Source: JAVBPT01 sp031549455 (GTDB taxonomy: Bacteria; Bacillota; Clostridia; Lachnospirales; JAKSVV01). Taken from it: a stretch of DNA of 24,107 nt. The stretch is from contig JAVBPT010000036.1 of NCBI GenBank assembly GCA_031549455.1, positions 1 through 24,107 on the forward strand, given 5' to 3'. The position numbers and the translations under genes were made by a program. This document shows, piece by piece, positions 7,356-14,817 of this stretch. Numbering within the stretch: the stretch's first letter is position 1; each line of letters opens with the position of its first letter. The notes beneath the pieces were generated by a model. The model worked only from the letters and a program-made list of their open reading frames with translations, was not told the origin of the DNA and ran no database searches.

Positions 7356-7505
7356 TTATTGATTTTTGGATAAAAACTCAAGCTCGATGCACCCTTTAAA
7401 GGAATCTTTATCATCCCAAGGCTTTTGGTTCATAAAGCAATCACATCTTTTATCTGAATCAACATAGGTTGCTCTAAATTGATCGCGAATACTTTGCCAT
7501 TTCAT
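7356..7505 (-). CDS. Small cysteine-containing protein, 49 aa, unknown
   Basis: This is a 49-codon frame in the otherwise gene-free stretch 7353-7682. It starts at ATG 7505 behind GGGGGTGA (8 nt upstream) and ends just before a shared terminator. The product begins MKWQSIRDQF and has three cysteines (CDC at residues 21-23 and C39), a WDD motif and an acidic, hydrophobic end. There is no signal peptide or membrane segment. I do not recognise the family. The ribosome site, the terminator and the amphipathic composition support a real gene. The remaining part of the stretch (7506-7682) is AT-rich leader sequence for the flanking genes with no clear promoter. Confidence 0.55.
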   Translation of the reverse strand: MKWQSIRDQFRATYVDSDKRCDCFMNQKPWDDKDSFKGCIELEFLSKNQ

Positions 7506-7682
7506 GAATTATCACCCCCATATACTATATTCTGGTTTTAAAATTTGGGTACAAGGATGTTTTTAAAATTTCCAACCATTTTCCTAAAACAACCAGTTTA
7601 TCTAGCAATTGTCTGAATAGGTTCACACAAGCTGTAGAAACTAATGTTACGCTAATAATGAAAAAATGGAGGAAAAATATAA

Positions 7683-9002
7683 ATGAAAAATAAATTAGGT
7701 AAAATAATCGTGATGAGTTTAATCATGATCATAACATTTGTGGTAAGTACATTCGCAACAGAAACAGCAACGCCACCGACGGTGAGCGGCTTTACAAAAA
7801 CAGGCATAAAAAATGAGGATGTGACCTTTGATGGTTCTGATTTCACATCGCATTACACAGATACCAATACACCAGAACAGCCACTTGAACGAATCAAAGT
7901 AAGTGATCTACCATCAGCAGAGGAGGGCGTACTTAAGTTGAGGGGAACACCAATGACAGAAGGTCAAACAGTTGTTACAGCCAGTATACATGATATTACT
8001 TTTACCCCTGACATAGATTTTATTGGGGAAGCAACATTTAAATGGAGGGGGAAAAACAACACCTTATTCTCGACAGAGGCAGCAACTGTTACCATTACCG
8101 TTGCTACTCAGATCCTTGCACCCATTGCAAGTGATCAGACACTAAACCTAGGGAAGAATCAAATCAAGGTGGCGTATCTAATCGCAACCGATCCGCAGGA
8201 TCTAGATCTTACCTATAGTATTGTAACGCAGCCCACAAAGGGAACACTTACGCTTGTAAACAGCGCGACAGGAAAAATATCATATAGGCCCAACACCAAT
8301 TATGTGGGGGCGGATTCATTCACATTCAAAGCCAACAATGGCACAGTGGACTCAAATATTGCGACTGTGACGATCAACGTAGAAGAGGAAGAAATCCCGT
8401 TCTATTATGAAGACATGCAAACACACTGGGCGAACTATTCAGCCTCGCACCTTGCAGCATTAAATGTAGTGGTGGGGAATAAATATGGAAGCAAATATTT
8501 CTTCTATCCGGATACCAGAATGACTCGAATGGATTTTATCCTTTTCTTAATCGGAGCAGGAGATAAAATAAAGACACAAAACAAAGAGGGAAATGTTGAA
8601 TTTGTAGACAAAGATACGTTTGCTAGTTGGATGCTTGATTTTGGAAAAGAGGCATATAAAAAAGGAATTATTTCAGGAGCAGACACCAACGGAAAGTTGT
8701 CCCTAAAACCGAATATCTATATCACAAGAGCAGAGGCTGCAATTATGCTAAACAATGTGACGGGTCTTTCGGATAACACAGCAGATCTTACTTTTGCAGA
8801 TAAAAAGGATGTGCCAAGCTGGGCAGCACAAGCCATCAAGAATCTGACAGGTTATAAGATTTTGAGCGGGCTTCCGGATAACACCATTAGACCGTATAAT
8901 CAGGTTACCCGAGCCGAGGCGGCAGAGCTACTTTATAAATCCATCAAAGAAGTGGAATATCAAGCCTCTTTATCCACTGCATTAAAAAGCAAAATGAGAT
9001 AA
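7683..9002 (+). CDS. Secreted S-layer-homology (SLH) protein with Ig/cadherin-like repeats
   Basis: This is a 439-aa exported protein. A signal peptide (MKNKLGKIIV...STFA) is followed by two Ig/cadherin-like units (about 28-145 and 148-240), the second having the typical ATDPQDLDLTYSIV and SYRPNTNYVGADSFTFKA pattern. Three SLH repeats fill about 245-425: HWANYSASHLAAL, FASWMLDFGKEAYKKGIISG and VPSWAAQAIKNLTGYKILSG, the last two each closing with a TRAEAA helix. SLH domains hold proteins non-covalently to pyruvylated secondary wall polymer. The protein is small for an S-layer subunit and is more likely an accessory wall-bound adhesin or spacer. GGAGG lies 10 nt before the ATG. Confidence 0.9.
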   Translation: MKNKLGKIIVMSLIMIITFVVSTFATETATPPTVSGFTKTGIKNEDVTFDGSDFTSHYTDTNTPEQPLERIKVSDLPSAEEGVLKLRGTPMTEGQTVVTASIHDITFTPDIDFIGEATFKWRGKNNTLFSTEAATVTITVATQILAPIASDQTLNLGKNQIKVAYLIATDPQDLDLTYSIVTQPTKGTLTLVNSATGKISYRPNTNYVGADSFTFKANNGTVDSNIATVTINVEEEEIPFYYEDMQTHWANYSASHLAALNVVVGNKYGSKYFFYPDTRMTRMDFILFLIGAGDKIKTQNKEGNVEFVDKDTFASWMLDFGKEAYKKGIISGADTNGKLSLKPNIYITRAEAAIMLNNVTGLSDNTADLTFADKKDVPSWAAQAIKNLTGYKILSGLPDNTIRPYNQVTRAEAAELLYKSIKEVEYQASLSTALKSKMR

Positions 9003-9008
9003 CCATTT

Positions 9009-9034
9009 TAAAACTGCTGATCAGCAGTTTTTTT
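9009..9034 (+). terminator. Terminator after the SLH gene
   Basis: Perfect palindrome AAAACTGCTGA/TCAGCAGTTTT (9010-9031), folding with a short TGATCA-centred tip, running into seven T residues to 9034. It separates the SLH gene from the next gene. Confidence 0.9.
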
Positions 9035-9048
9035 ACATAGCTTAGATC

Positions 9049-9076
9049 TTGATTTTCCAAAAAAAGAATCTATAAT
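9049..9076 (+). promoter_or_regulatory. Promoter of the 196-aa bitopic-protein gene
   Basis: TTGATT (9049-9054), a 16-bp spacer and TATAAT (9071-9076). The same -35 sequence and spacing occur in the promoter at 5842. Confidence 0.7.
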
Positions 9077-9096
9077 AGAGCAAAAAAAGGATCATG

Positions 9097-9687
9097 ATGA
9101 AAAAGATTTGTTTTATCGTCTGGTTTTTGTTCTTATTTACCCTGACTGTTCTTGCGGCAGATGCAGAGTATCGGTTTACACACAATGACCACGATACACT
9201 GATCATAGGGGAAGTGATCGGCAAAACAGATCGATTAGAAGTACACGTATTTGACTATGTGGTTGGGGAACAGGATTTAAATCAGGAACATCCCAAAAAG
9301 CAGTTGAGGCCAGAAGAGGTATGGATTGAATATGCAGATGAAACACCGTTTAAAGAAGGAGACTATCTGATTGCTTCACTCAACCAAAAAGGAGATCACT
9401 TTGTGGTGGCCTGGGGGATCTACAAGGTTGATCAACCAGATAAAAGCACGCTAAGCATAGAGGCTTATACGCCTGAGGTTTCAGAGCGGTTAACCAAGTT
9501 TGTGAATCATGATGGACGAGATACAGCGTTTGATATTTCAGATCATACGGCTTCAAAGACACATATTCAGGAAGGCGGTGACATATATCAGAAAGAGTCA
9601 GCGGGAGTAAGCCGAATGGCCTTGGTTGCAATTGGACTTTTCCTCTTTCTTCTTCTCTTTGCTGGATATAAATTGGTTAAAAAATGA
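9097..9687 (+). CDS. Exported protein with C-terminal membrane anchor, unknown family
   Basis: This is a 196-aa protein with a signal peptide (KICFIVWFLFLFTLTVLAADA), a beta-rich extracellular domain (about 25-165) and a C-terminal anchor (LVAIGLFLFLLLFAGY) ending in LVKK. That makes it bitopic with the bulk outside. The domain has the lines HNDHDTLIIGEV, FKEGDYLIASL and VVAWGIYKV, a strand pattern suggesting an OB-like or small beta-sandwich fold. I do not recognise a characterised family. ATG 9094 and ATG 9097 are adjacent, and the AAGG site fits the second better. It has its own promoter, and the next gene has a separate one. Confidence 0.75.
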   Translation: MKKICFIVWFLFLFTLTVLAADAEYRFTHNDHDTLIIGEVIGKTDRLEVHVFDYVVGEQDLNQEHPKKQLRPEEVWIEYADETPFKEGDYLIASLNQKGDHFVVAWGIYKVDQPDKSTLSIEAYTPEVSERLTKFVNHDGRDTAFDISDHTASKTHIQEGGDIYQKESAGVSRMALVAIGLFLFLLLFAGYKLVKK

Positions 9688-9700
9688 GAAATATTTCATG

Positions 9701-9729
9701 TTGACAAATGATGGATAAAGTTTTATAAT
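9701..9729 (+). promoter_or_regulatory. Perfect consensus promoter of the TolC-like gene
   Basis: TTGACA (9701-9706), 17-bp spacer, TATAAT (9724-9729): an exact match to the sigma-A consensus, equal to that of the tRNA operon. It implies strong constitutive transcription unless repressed. Confidence 0.9.
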
Positions 9730-9754
9730 AAAACTATATTGTATGAGGTGAAAA

Positions 9755-10918
9755 ATGAAAAAAAATAAATTATTGATCTGGTTCTTAATCGTTGTTCTTT
9801 TGGGAGGGGTTTTGTTTAGCGCCTTTGCTTCGATTTCGCTCCTTTTTGCGCCAGAGGAGGCATCTGCGGAAGAGGTGATGAGTTTTACGCTGAGTGAGGC
9901 AGTAGAGTATGCTGTGAAGAATAACAAAAGCGTTTTGATAAATAAGCTAAAAGATACGGAATTAAGTTATAGTATCCGACTCGCTGAGGATGCGGTACAT
10001 GATATGGACCAGGCTGAAAAAATGATTCGTGCACAAGGTGGCTCCTTATCTGAACTCTATTCAAGTTTCGAAGTCTTGAAGGTGAAACAAGGGTATTATG
10101 AGTTAATAACCAATTTGGGTAAAAATCTGGTAGAGCTTTCAAACACGGTTTCAGAAGAAAGCATTCGCATGCTTGTAGAAAATGCCTATTTGAACACCTT
10201 GATCTCAAAGAGTAAAGCAGAAAATGCGGATAAAAATCTGGAAATGGTGAAAACCCAAGCGGGCTTTTCGAAGACAAAATTGGATCTTGGCATGATCTCA
10301 GAGTTAGACTATCGGGGGATCAATCTTCAACTTAAATCAGCCGAAGCGGACCAAATGAATGCAAACAATGAATATAAAAAGGCGTTGATGAGTTTTAATG
10401 AGCTTTTGGGCTTAAAGATTGATACGTCTATCATTTTAAAAACCAGTGTGGATGCCAAACAAAATGAAAAGAAGACAGATGAAAGTAAGCTTTTAAATGT
10501 GAAGAAAAAGAGCATTTCCCTTCTAAAACTCAAAAATGATCTGGAAGCTCTAAAGAAAGAAGAGAGCGTAACCAGGGGATTCTATGGAAACGGGGATAGA
10601 ACCAAGTCGGTTCAGCTAGCGATCCAGCAAAAAGAGATTGAAATACAAAGCGAAGAGATCAAGATTGAAAAAAATCTAGTGGGCATGGAAATGGATTTGG
10701 CAGTCATGCAGAAGAGGCTAGAAATAACCAAAGAAAATGCGGAGATTTCAAATCTACTTCTCGGTCTTGCCAATATCAGAAGAGGGCTTGGCATGGTAAA
10801 GGAAGTGGATGTGATCAAGTCAAGTGTAGATCTACTCACAGCTCAAAACCAATATTTAGATCTACTCAATCTTTATAATATGAGCATAACAAGTTATAAT
10901 AATAATCTGATTAACTAA
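9755..10918 (+). CDS. TolC-family (outer-membrane-efflux-like) coiled-coil protein
   Basis: This is a 387-aa protein. An N-terminal hydrophobic segment (LLIWFLIVVLLGGVLFSAF) acts as signal or anchor. Then comes an almost wholly helical body with the TolC/OEP signatures: SFTLSEAVEYAVKNNKSVLI near the start, long paired helices, and a second-half repeat including LDLGMISELDYRGINLQLKSA and LGMVKEVDVIKSSVDLLTAQNQYLDL (each beginning with the G-hydrophobic-hydrophobic-polar turn, the latter cut here to the region at residues about 345-370). In diderms such proteins form outer-membrane export ducts. Here the surroundings look monoderm (SLH wall proteins, no barrel or LPS genes), so the role is unclear. 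The body lacks long amphipathic beta strands. A strong GAGGTG site is upstream. Confidence 0.78.
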   Translation: MKKNKLLIWFLIVVLLGGVLFSAFASISLLFAPEEASAEEVMSFTLSEAVEYAVKNNKSVLINKLKDTELSYSIRLAEDAVHDMDQAEKMIRAQGGSLSELYSSFEVLKVKQGYYELITNLGKNLVELSNTVSEESIRMLVENAYLNTLISKSKAENADKNLEMVKTQAGFSKTKLDLGMISELDYRGINLQLKSAEADQMNANNEYKKALMSFNELLGLKIDTSIILKTSVDAKQNEKKTDESKLLNVKKKSISLLKLKNDLEALKKEESVTRGFYGNGDRTKSVQLAIQQKEIEIQSEEIKIEKNLVGMEMDLAVMQKRLEITKENAEISNLLLGLANIRRGLGMVKEVDVIKSSVDLLTAQNQYLDLLNLYNMSITSYNNNLIN

Positions 10919-10954
10919 TATTTTAACAAAAAAAGAAAAAAATGTAAATTTCTC

Positions 10955-10983
10955 TTGAAAACAGTGTGGATTCATGATACAAT
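10955..10983 (+). promoter_or_regulatory. Promoter of the 312-aa one-TM protein gene
   Basis: TTGAAA (10955-10960), 17-bp spacer, TACAAT (10978-10983), followed by a GAGGAGGT ribosome site before ATG 11013. Confidence 0.8.
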
Positions 10984-11012
10984 AGATGTATAATGTTTAA
11001 GAGGAGGTCTAT

Positions 11013-11951
11013 ATGAATTCCAAACTAAAAGATTTGATACCGCTTTTTGCAATTATTCTGATGCTTGCGGGAGCTATCTTTTTGCTTGTGGCATTAAATA
11101 GCGGCAGTAAAAAAGAGAATAACAAAGTGGTGGAGAATAATAAAACAGCTGAAGTAGAGAAAGAAACACCCATTATTAAAGAAGAAAATAAAGTGACGGA
11201 CATCACCGATGAAAACAAACCGGGAGATGATAAAAAAGAAGAAGTGGTAAAACAAACCGATGTCACAGATGTGATAAAAGACGTGCCAAAGTCTGGCACG
11301 TCGATTTCGACAGATGACTTTATTCTAGCGCTTGTGGATAAAAATATTGCCTCAGTTCCAAAGACACAAATCGGAACCAAAACAGGAGAGGATACACCAA
11401 AGGATGAACCCAAAACCGTGACACAAACGCCAACAAAGACGACGACGACCACAAAGACTATTACTAGCACAGTGCCGACCTATAAAGTGCTTAGTTCAAT
11501 TAAATATGGAAGTTACACTGTGGTGGCAACAGACAACAACAAAATCATGTTGCAAAACGCATCAAGCAAGGTGTTAAATACGCTGGATGCGGCAAAGATA
11601 AGCTCGATGAAGATTATGAATGGATACTTATATACAACGGATACCAATCAAGTGATCAAAAAATACAATGTTTCGAATGATAGATTGGTACTTTTGGGAT
11701 CCACCAATGTGGGTTGTATCCCGGCCAAGATGGAAGCAACTTCAGAATATCTTTTCATCCTCAAACCATCTGGTGAGATTGTGGCAATCCGCGATGTAAA
11801 CAATACCTTTTCACAAGCAGGATTTGTAAGAGAAAAGGACGGAATTGTGGATATGTACATCAACTACAACACCATTACGGCAACGGATACACTTGGAAAA
11901 ACATATTCTTATGTGTTTGATGGCATTAACTTCAATAGAAGTCAAAAATAG
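11013..11951 (+). CDS. One-TM protein with Lys/Thr-rich linker and repeat-like extracellular head
   Basis: This is a 312-aa protein. Residues about 8-29 (LIPLFAIILMLAGAIFLLVAL) span the membrane. Residues 30-155 are a low-complexity, Lys/Glu then Thr/Pro/Lys-rich stalk with no fold, including QTPTKTTTTTKTITST. Residues about 156-312 are short beta repeats of roughly 40 residues (YGSYTVVATDNNKIML, MNGYLYTTDTNQVIKKY, TSEYLFILKPSGEIVAI, INYNTITATDTLGKTY). These resemble blades of a beta-propeller but are too few for a closed ring in one chain. The topology is N-in, C-out. It looks like a stalked envelope protein. The function is unknown. Confidence 0.75.
   Translation: MNSKLKDLIPLFAIILMLAGAIFLLVALNSGSKKENNKVVENNKTAEVEKETPIIKEENKVTDITDENKPGDDKKEEVVKQTDVTDVIKDVPKSGTSISTDDFILALVDKNIASVPKTQIGTKTGEDTPKDEPKTVTQTPTKTTTTTKTITSTVPTYKVLSSIKYGSYTVVATDNNKIMLQNASSKVLNTLDAAKISSMKIMNGYLYTTDTNQVIKKYNVSNDRLVLLGSTNVGCIPAKMEATSEYLFILKPSGEIVAIRDVNNTFSQAGFVREKDGIVDMYINYNTITATDTLGKTYSYVFDGINFNRSQK
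11280..11302 (+). repeat. 8-bp inverted repeat inside the stalk coding region
   Basis: GACGTGCC (11280-11287) and GGCACGTC (11295-11302) are perfectly complementary around a 7-nt loop, inside the codons for the low-complexity stalk. The flanking sequence is A- and T-rich without a U tail, so it is not an obvious terminator. Confidence 0.5.
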
Positions 11952-11957
11952 AGGGAG

Positions 11958-11982
11958 AAAGGGAGCGAATGCTTCCTTTTTT
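11958..11982 (+). terminator. Terminator after the 312-aa protein gene
   Basis: AAAGGGAGC (11958-11966) pairs with GCTTCCTTT (11971-11979) around GAAT with one G-U pair, followed by T residues to 11982. Confidence 0.85.
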
Positions 11983-12008
11983 GTTTTTGTAAATTTCTGT
12001 CACCTTGA

Positions 12009-12037
12009 TTGACTTTTGGGTCTAAATATAGTAAAAT
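12009..12037 (+). promoter_or_regulatory. Promoter of the M23-like/one-TM/C39 operon
   Basis: TTGACT (12009-12014), 17-bp spacer, TAAAAT (12032-12037). The transcript would begin near 12044 and serve three closely packed genes to 15738. Confidence 0.78.
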
Positions 12038-12061
12038 ATACGGAAAATAGGGCGGGTGAAA

Positions 12062-14377
12062 ATGGGAAACAACGAGAAAAAGAAAAAGCAAGAGCAAAAT
12101 CGCGGCGCTGTAAGGGATACGATCGCAAGAGGCGTTAAAACGTACCTAAAAAAGAGAAAAGCCAAGAAGGCACAGAGCGTGATCATGAAGATTTTTAACC
12201 TGAAGAAAATCGCTCTGGTGGCGAGTTTTTCCGTTGCAATCATTTTTATTCTTGGACTACTGGCGCTTACCTTGGGTCTTGTAGGAAGTTTTAATCCGGG
12301 ATCCAAAAGTAAAACGATGTATGATTTTTCTCGTGACATCGATGTACAGTCTTCCATTAACCTTTTAAGGCTCAACACAGTTGATGAGTATAATGGCTGG
12401 ATTGATAAAGCCAAGAAGGGTTTAGCTGCTACCGCGCAGAACCGAAGTATTCTGGATAGCCTGATTGCGGGCAAAGGGAAACTGGAAGGCTCTCTAATCG
12501 ATTATTATGACTCTAAGGCGGGTTTTCAGATTCTGCTAGATGATGCGCTAATCTTACAACAATTGGAGCGTTTATCCTATGCATTTTTGTATCCAGAATG
12601 GAGACCGAGCTATGATTATACAAAGGTAGTGGATACGGAGATAAAAGAGCTGGAAAAGCAAATGACCAATGATAAAACCTATTCTAAGATTGGGGATTAT
12701 CTGGAAAAAAAGCTTGAACTATCAGAACTTTTCATGATTTACAACAAATATCATGAAATGGTGCGAGAGATTGTTTCGCATTTCAGTGGATACCTTGTTG
12801 GAGGCGTGCATGAGTACCAAAAGGATTTTTATGGGGAGGAGACCCAAATCATTTTAAAGCCCAACCTTTCCTTTCACAGCATTGTGAACACAGAAGCGAA
12901 GTATGAAAAAGGTTACTATGAGGGGGACGAGGTGGAAGCGCTATTTCAAAAATCAGTTGCGCTGAATGGGGAAAAAGAGATGACCGTCACCACGGTCCCT
13001 CTTCAAGACCTAGAATATGCTTATCGTCTGGGATATCGAAGAATTCATATGGATGCGACATTCGAAAATATGTATTACCAAGCGGAGGAAGAGGCAAAGA
13101 GCGGGGAACCAACGGATCGTTCTAAGACCCTTGAAAACAAGCTGACAGATAAAGAGATATTTATCGATCACATCATAGAGACGATTCGGATGAGGTTGCC
13201 GATCTTCGAATACATCACCTACGATTCAGCAATTGTTGGCAACACATTTTATGCTGATGAGCTTTATCAGCCTTCCGCTTTTGATGAGCGTGGTGACCGG
13301 AACTTTAGTGAGGCCGAGACGGCCAGCATTAAAAAGAACATGCTAGATCTTGCAAAAAGTAATGTATACAACATCTCTTTTGCAGATGTAATTGAAAATA
13401 GATTATCCAAAGAGGCCTATAAGGAAAATTATGAGCGTCTCGAAAACGCACTCCTTTTTCGGTCTGGTCCGGCTCGTATTTATGAACCCCGAAATCACAA
13501 CGTAGTTGTGAAAAATAGTGCGATGGATGATCACTATATCCTCTATAACGGAGAGTATGTTGATTCCTACTCAGAAGACATCCTGGTGAGACAAAACACA
13601 AGTACGGGGGAGCTGTCCGCCGAGGTAACGGTTTCATTCAAAAAGTCCTCTCTAAAACCAAGCGCAATAAGAACAAATGAAGCAGACATCGACTACATTT
13701 ATAGTAAGGTGGAAAACCGGATGACTTATCCCGAGATCTTGGAAAGGTTAGAGACGGAGCGTTTGAGAAATCCCGGCAGTGAGATTGTGACGATTGCGGT
13801 GAGAAATTATGGAGAGGTGCTTTACTCGATTGCTTCAAGAAGTTATTCGATTGATGTGGACAAGCTGGAAGAAAAGGAAAACATGAATCAGATGAAAAAT
13901 TTTTCACCGGAAAAAGCGAATTTTGGCAATCCATTAAAGAACGGATCCATCGCCAAAAATGAGTTTGGCCTTTTGGGCAATACGGGAGTTCGAATACTTG
14001 CAAGGGAAGGGGAAGACGTCAAAGCGGTAGCAGATGGAATGGTGGTGGAAAAGAAGGATAAGATGGTTCTTCTTAAACACGATAATGGGCTATATACCGT
14101 ATATGCGAATCTGGGTACAGTGAAAAACATAAAGGCAGGGACAAAGATAAAAAAAGGTGGGGTCTTGGGAACGGTTGGAAAGGGAACGGGAGGCGCCTAT
14201 CTGACATTTGAGATTCGGACAGCAAACGATGTGCAGAATGCGGTGTGCCCAATTCCTTATCTACATCTTCAAAATGCAACCGCCCATCAAAGCTGTTTAG
14301 TGGTAGCAGAGCAAAGATATGAATGCGACAAGAACAGCGAGGCGGGCTACCCAAAAGAGTATGTGTTAGGAGAGTAA
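12062..14377 (+). CDS. Large one-TM protein with a degenerate (ligand-less) M23/LytM domain
   Basis: This is a 771-aa protein. Residues 1-45 are strongly basic and cytoplasmic, about 50-73 (IALVASFSVAIIFILGLLALTLGL) span the membrane, and about 700 residues lie outside. The last part (about 620-720) follows the M23/LytM peptidase pattern, with AREGEDVKAVADGMVV, HDNGLYTVYANLG, IKAGTKIKKGGVLGTVG and YLTFEIR, but the active site is gone. The first His is N640, the Asp is R644, the YAH His is N683 and the HxH pair is Y713/T715. It therefore should not cut peptidoglycan and is more likely a scaffold, like SpoIIQ or EnvC-type domains. The middle 550 residues are unrecognised, with helical and beta stretches. 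The GTG at 12056 is inside the ribosome site, so I start at ATG 12062. First gene of a three-gene operon. Confidence 0.85.
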   Translation: MGNNEKKKKQEQNRGAVRDTIARGVKTYLKKRKAKKAQSVIMKIFNLKKIALVASFSVAIIFILGLLALTLGLVGSFNPGSKSKTMYDFSRDIDVQSSINLLRLNTVDEYNGWIDKAKKGLAATAQNRSILDSLIAGKGKLEGSLIDYYDSKAGFQILLDDALILQQLERLSYAFLYPEWRPSYDYTKVVDTEIKELEKQMTNDKTYSKIGDYLEKKLELSELFMIYNKYHEMVREIVSHFSGYLVGGVHEYQKDFYGEETQIILKPNLSFHSIVNTEAKYEKGYYEGDEVEALFQKSVALNGEKEMTVTTVPLQDLEYAYRLGYRRIHMDATFENMYYQAEEEAKSGEPTDRSKTLENKLTDKEIFIDHIIETIRMRLPIFEYITYDSAIVGNTFYADELYQPSAFDERGDRNFSEAETASIKKNMLDLAKSNVYNISFADVIENRLSKEAYKENYERLENALLFRSGPARIYEPRNHNVVVKNSAMDDHYILYNGEYVDSYSEDILVRQNTSTGELSAEVTVSFKKSSLKPSAIRTNEADIDYIYSKVENRMTYPEILERLETERLRNPGSEIVTIAVRNYGEVLYSIASRSYSIDVDKLEEKENMNQMKNFSPEKANFGNPLKNGSIAKNEFGLLGNTGVRILAREGEDVKAVADGMVVEKKDKMVLLKHDNGLYTVYANLGTVKNIKAGTKIKKGGVLGTVGKGTGGAYLTFEIRTANDVQNAVCPIPYLHLQNATAHQSCLVVAEQRYECDKNSEAGYPKEYVLGE

Positions 14378-14378
14378 A

Positions 14379-14816
14379 ATGGACAAATTATTGAGTTTCA
14401 TTCACACTTATAAAAACATAATTTATGCAGTCCTTGGAATGCTTCTTATGGTGCTCTCTATTTTCTACATGATTCAAAATAGCAGGATGGGAGAAGAAGT
14501 ACAAAATCAAAATGAAAAAAGAATAGACAGTTATGAGGCGGCAGAGACCTTTCTTCTGAGTGAGTTTAATCAGATCATTATTCAAAAGAACACCAAAAGA
14601 ACGGCATATTTAGAGTTCTTTAATAAGTTTGACAACTATAAAATGAGCCTATTTATTGATCCTTCTTGCTTTTTGGAAGGACATCAAATCATTGCAGATG
14701 TGATGTTTGATTTGTATGTAAAAGAGGTAAAGGTATCCGAGCTCAACATCAAACTTTATCTTTTTTACCAGGATGGGAAAAACGAGTTTAAGTTATTAGA
14801 AAGGGTGGTGGAATAA
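14379..14816 (+). CDS. Small one-TM protein with possible NTF2-like (VirB8-size) outer domain
   Basis: This is a 145-aa protein. A short cytoplasmic start (MDKLLSFIHTYKN) is followed by a membrane span (IIYAVLGMLLMVLSIFYMI), a polar coil, an amphipathic helix (SYEAAETFLLSEFNQIIIQK) and a run of alternating strands (YKMSLFIDPSCFLEG, IIADVMFDLYVKE, LNIKLYLFYQDG, EFKLLERVV). One TM followed by helix then curved beta sheet is the plan of the NTF2-like VirB8 and TcpC subunits of type IV secretion. With only about 100 outer residues and no search, this is a suggestion only. It begins 1 nt after the stop of the M23-like gene, and its ribosome site lies in that gene's end. Confidence 0.75.
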   Translation: MDKLLSFIHTYKNIIYAVLGMLLMVLSIFYMIQNSRMGEEVQNQNEKRIDSYEAAETFLLSEFNQIIIQKNTKRTAYLEFFNKFDNYKMSLFIDPSCFLEGHQIIADVMFDLYVKEVKVSELNIKLYLFYQDGKNEFKLLERVVE

Positions 14817-14817
14817 G

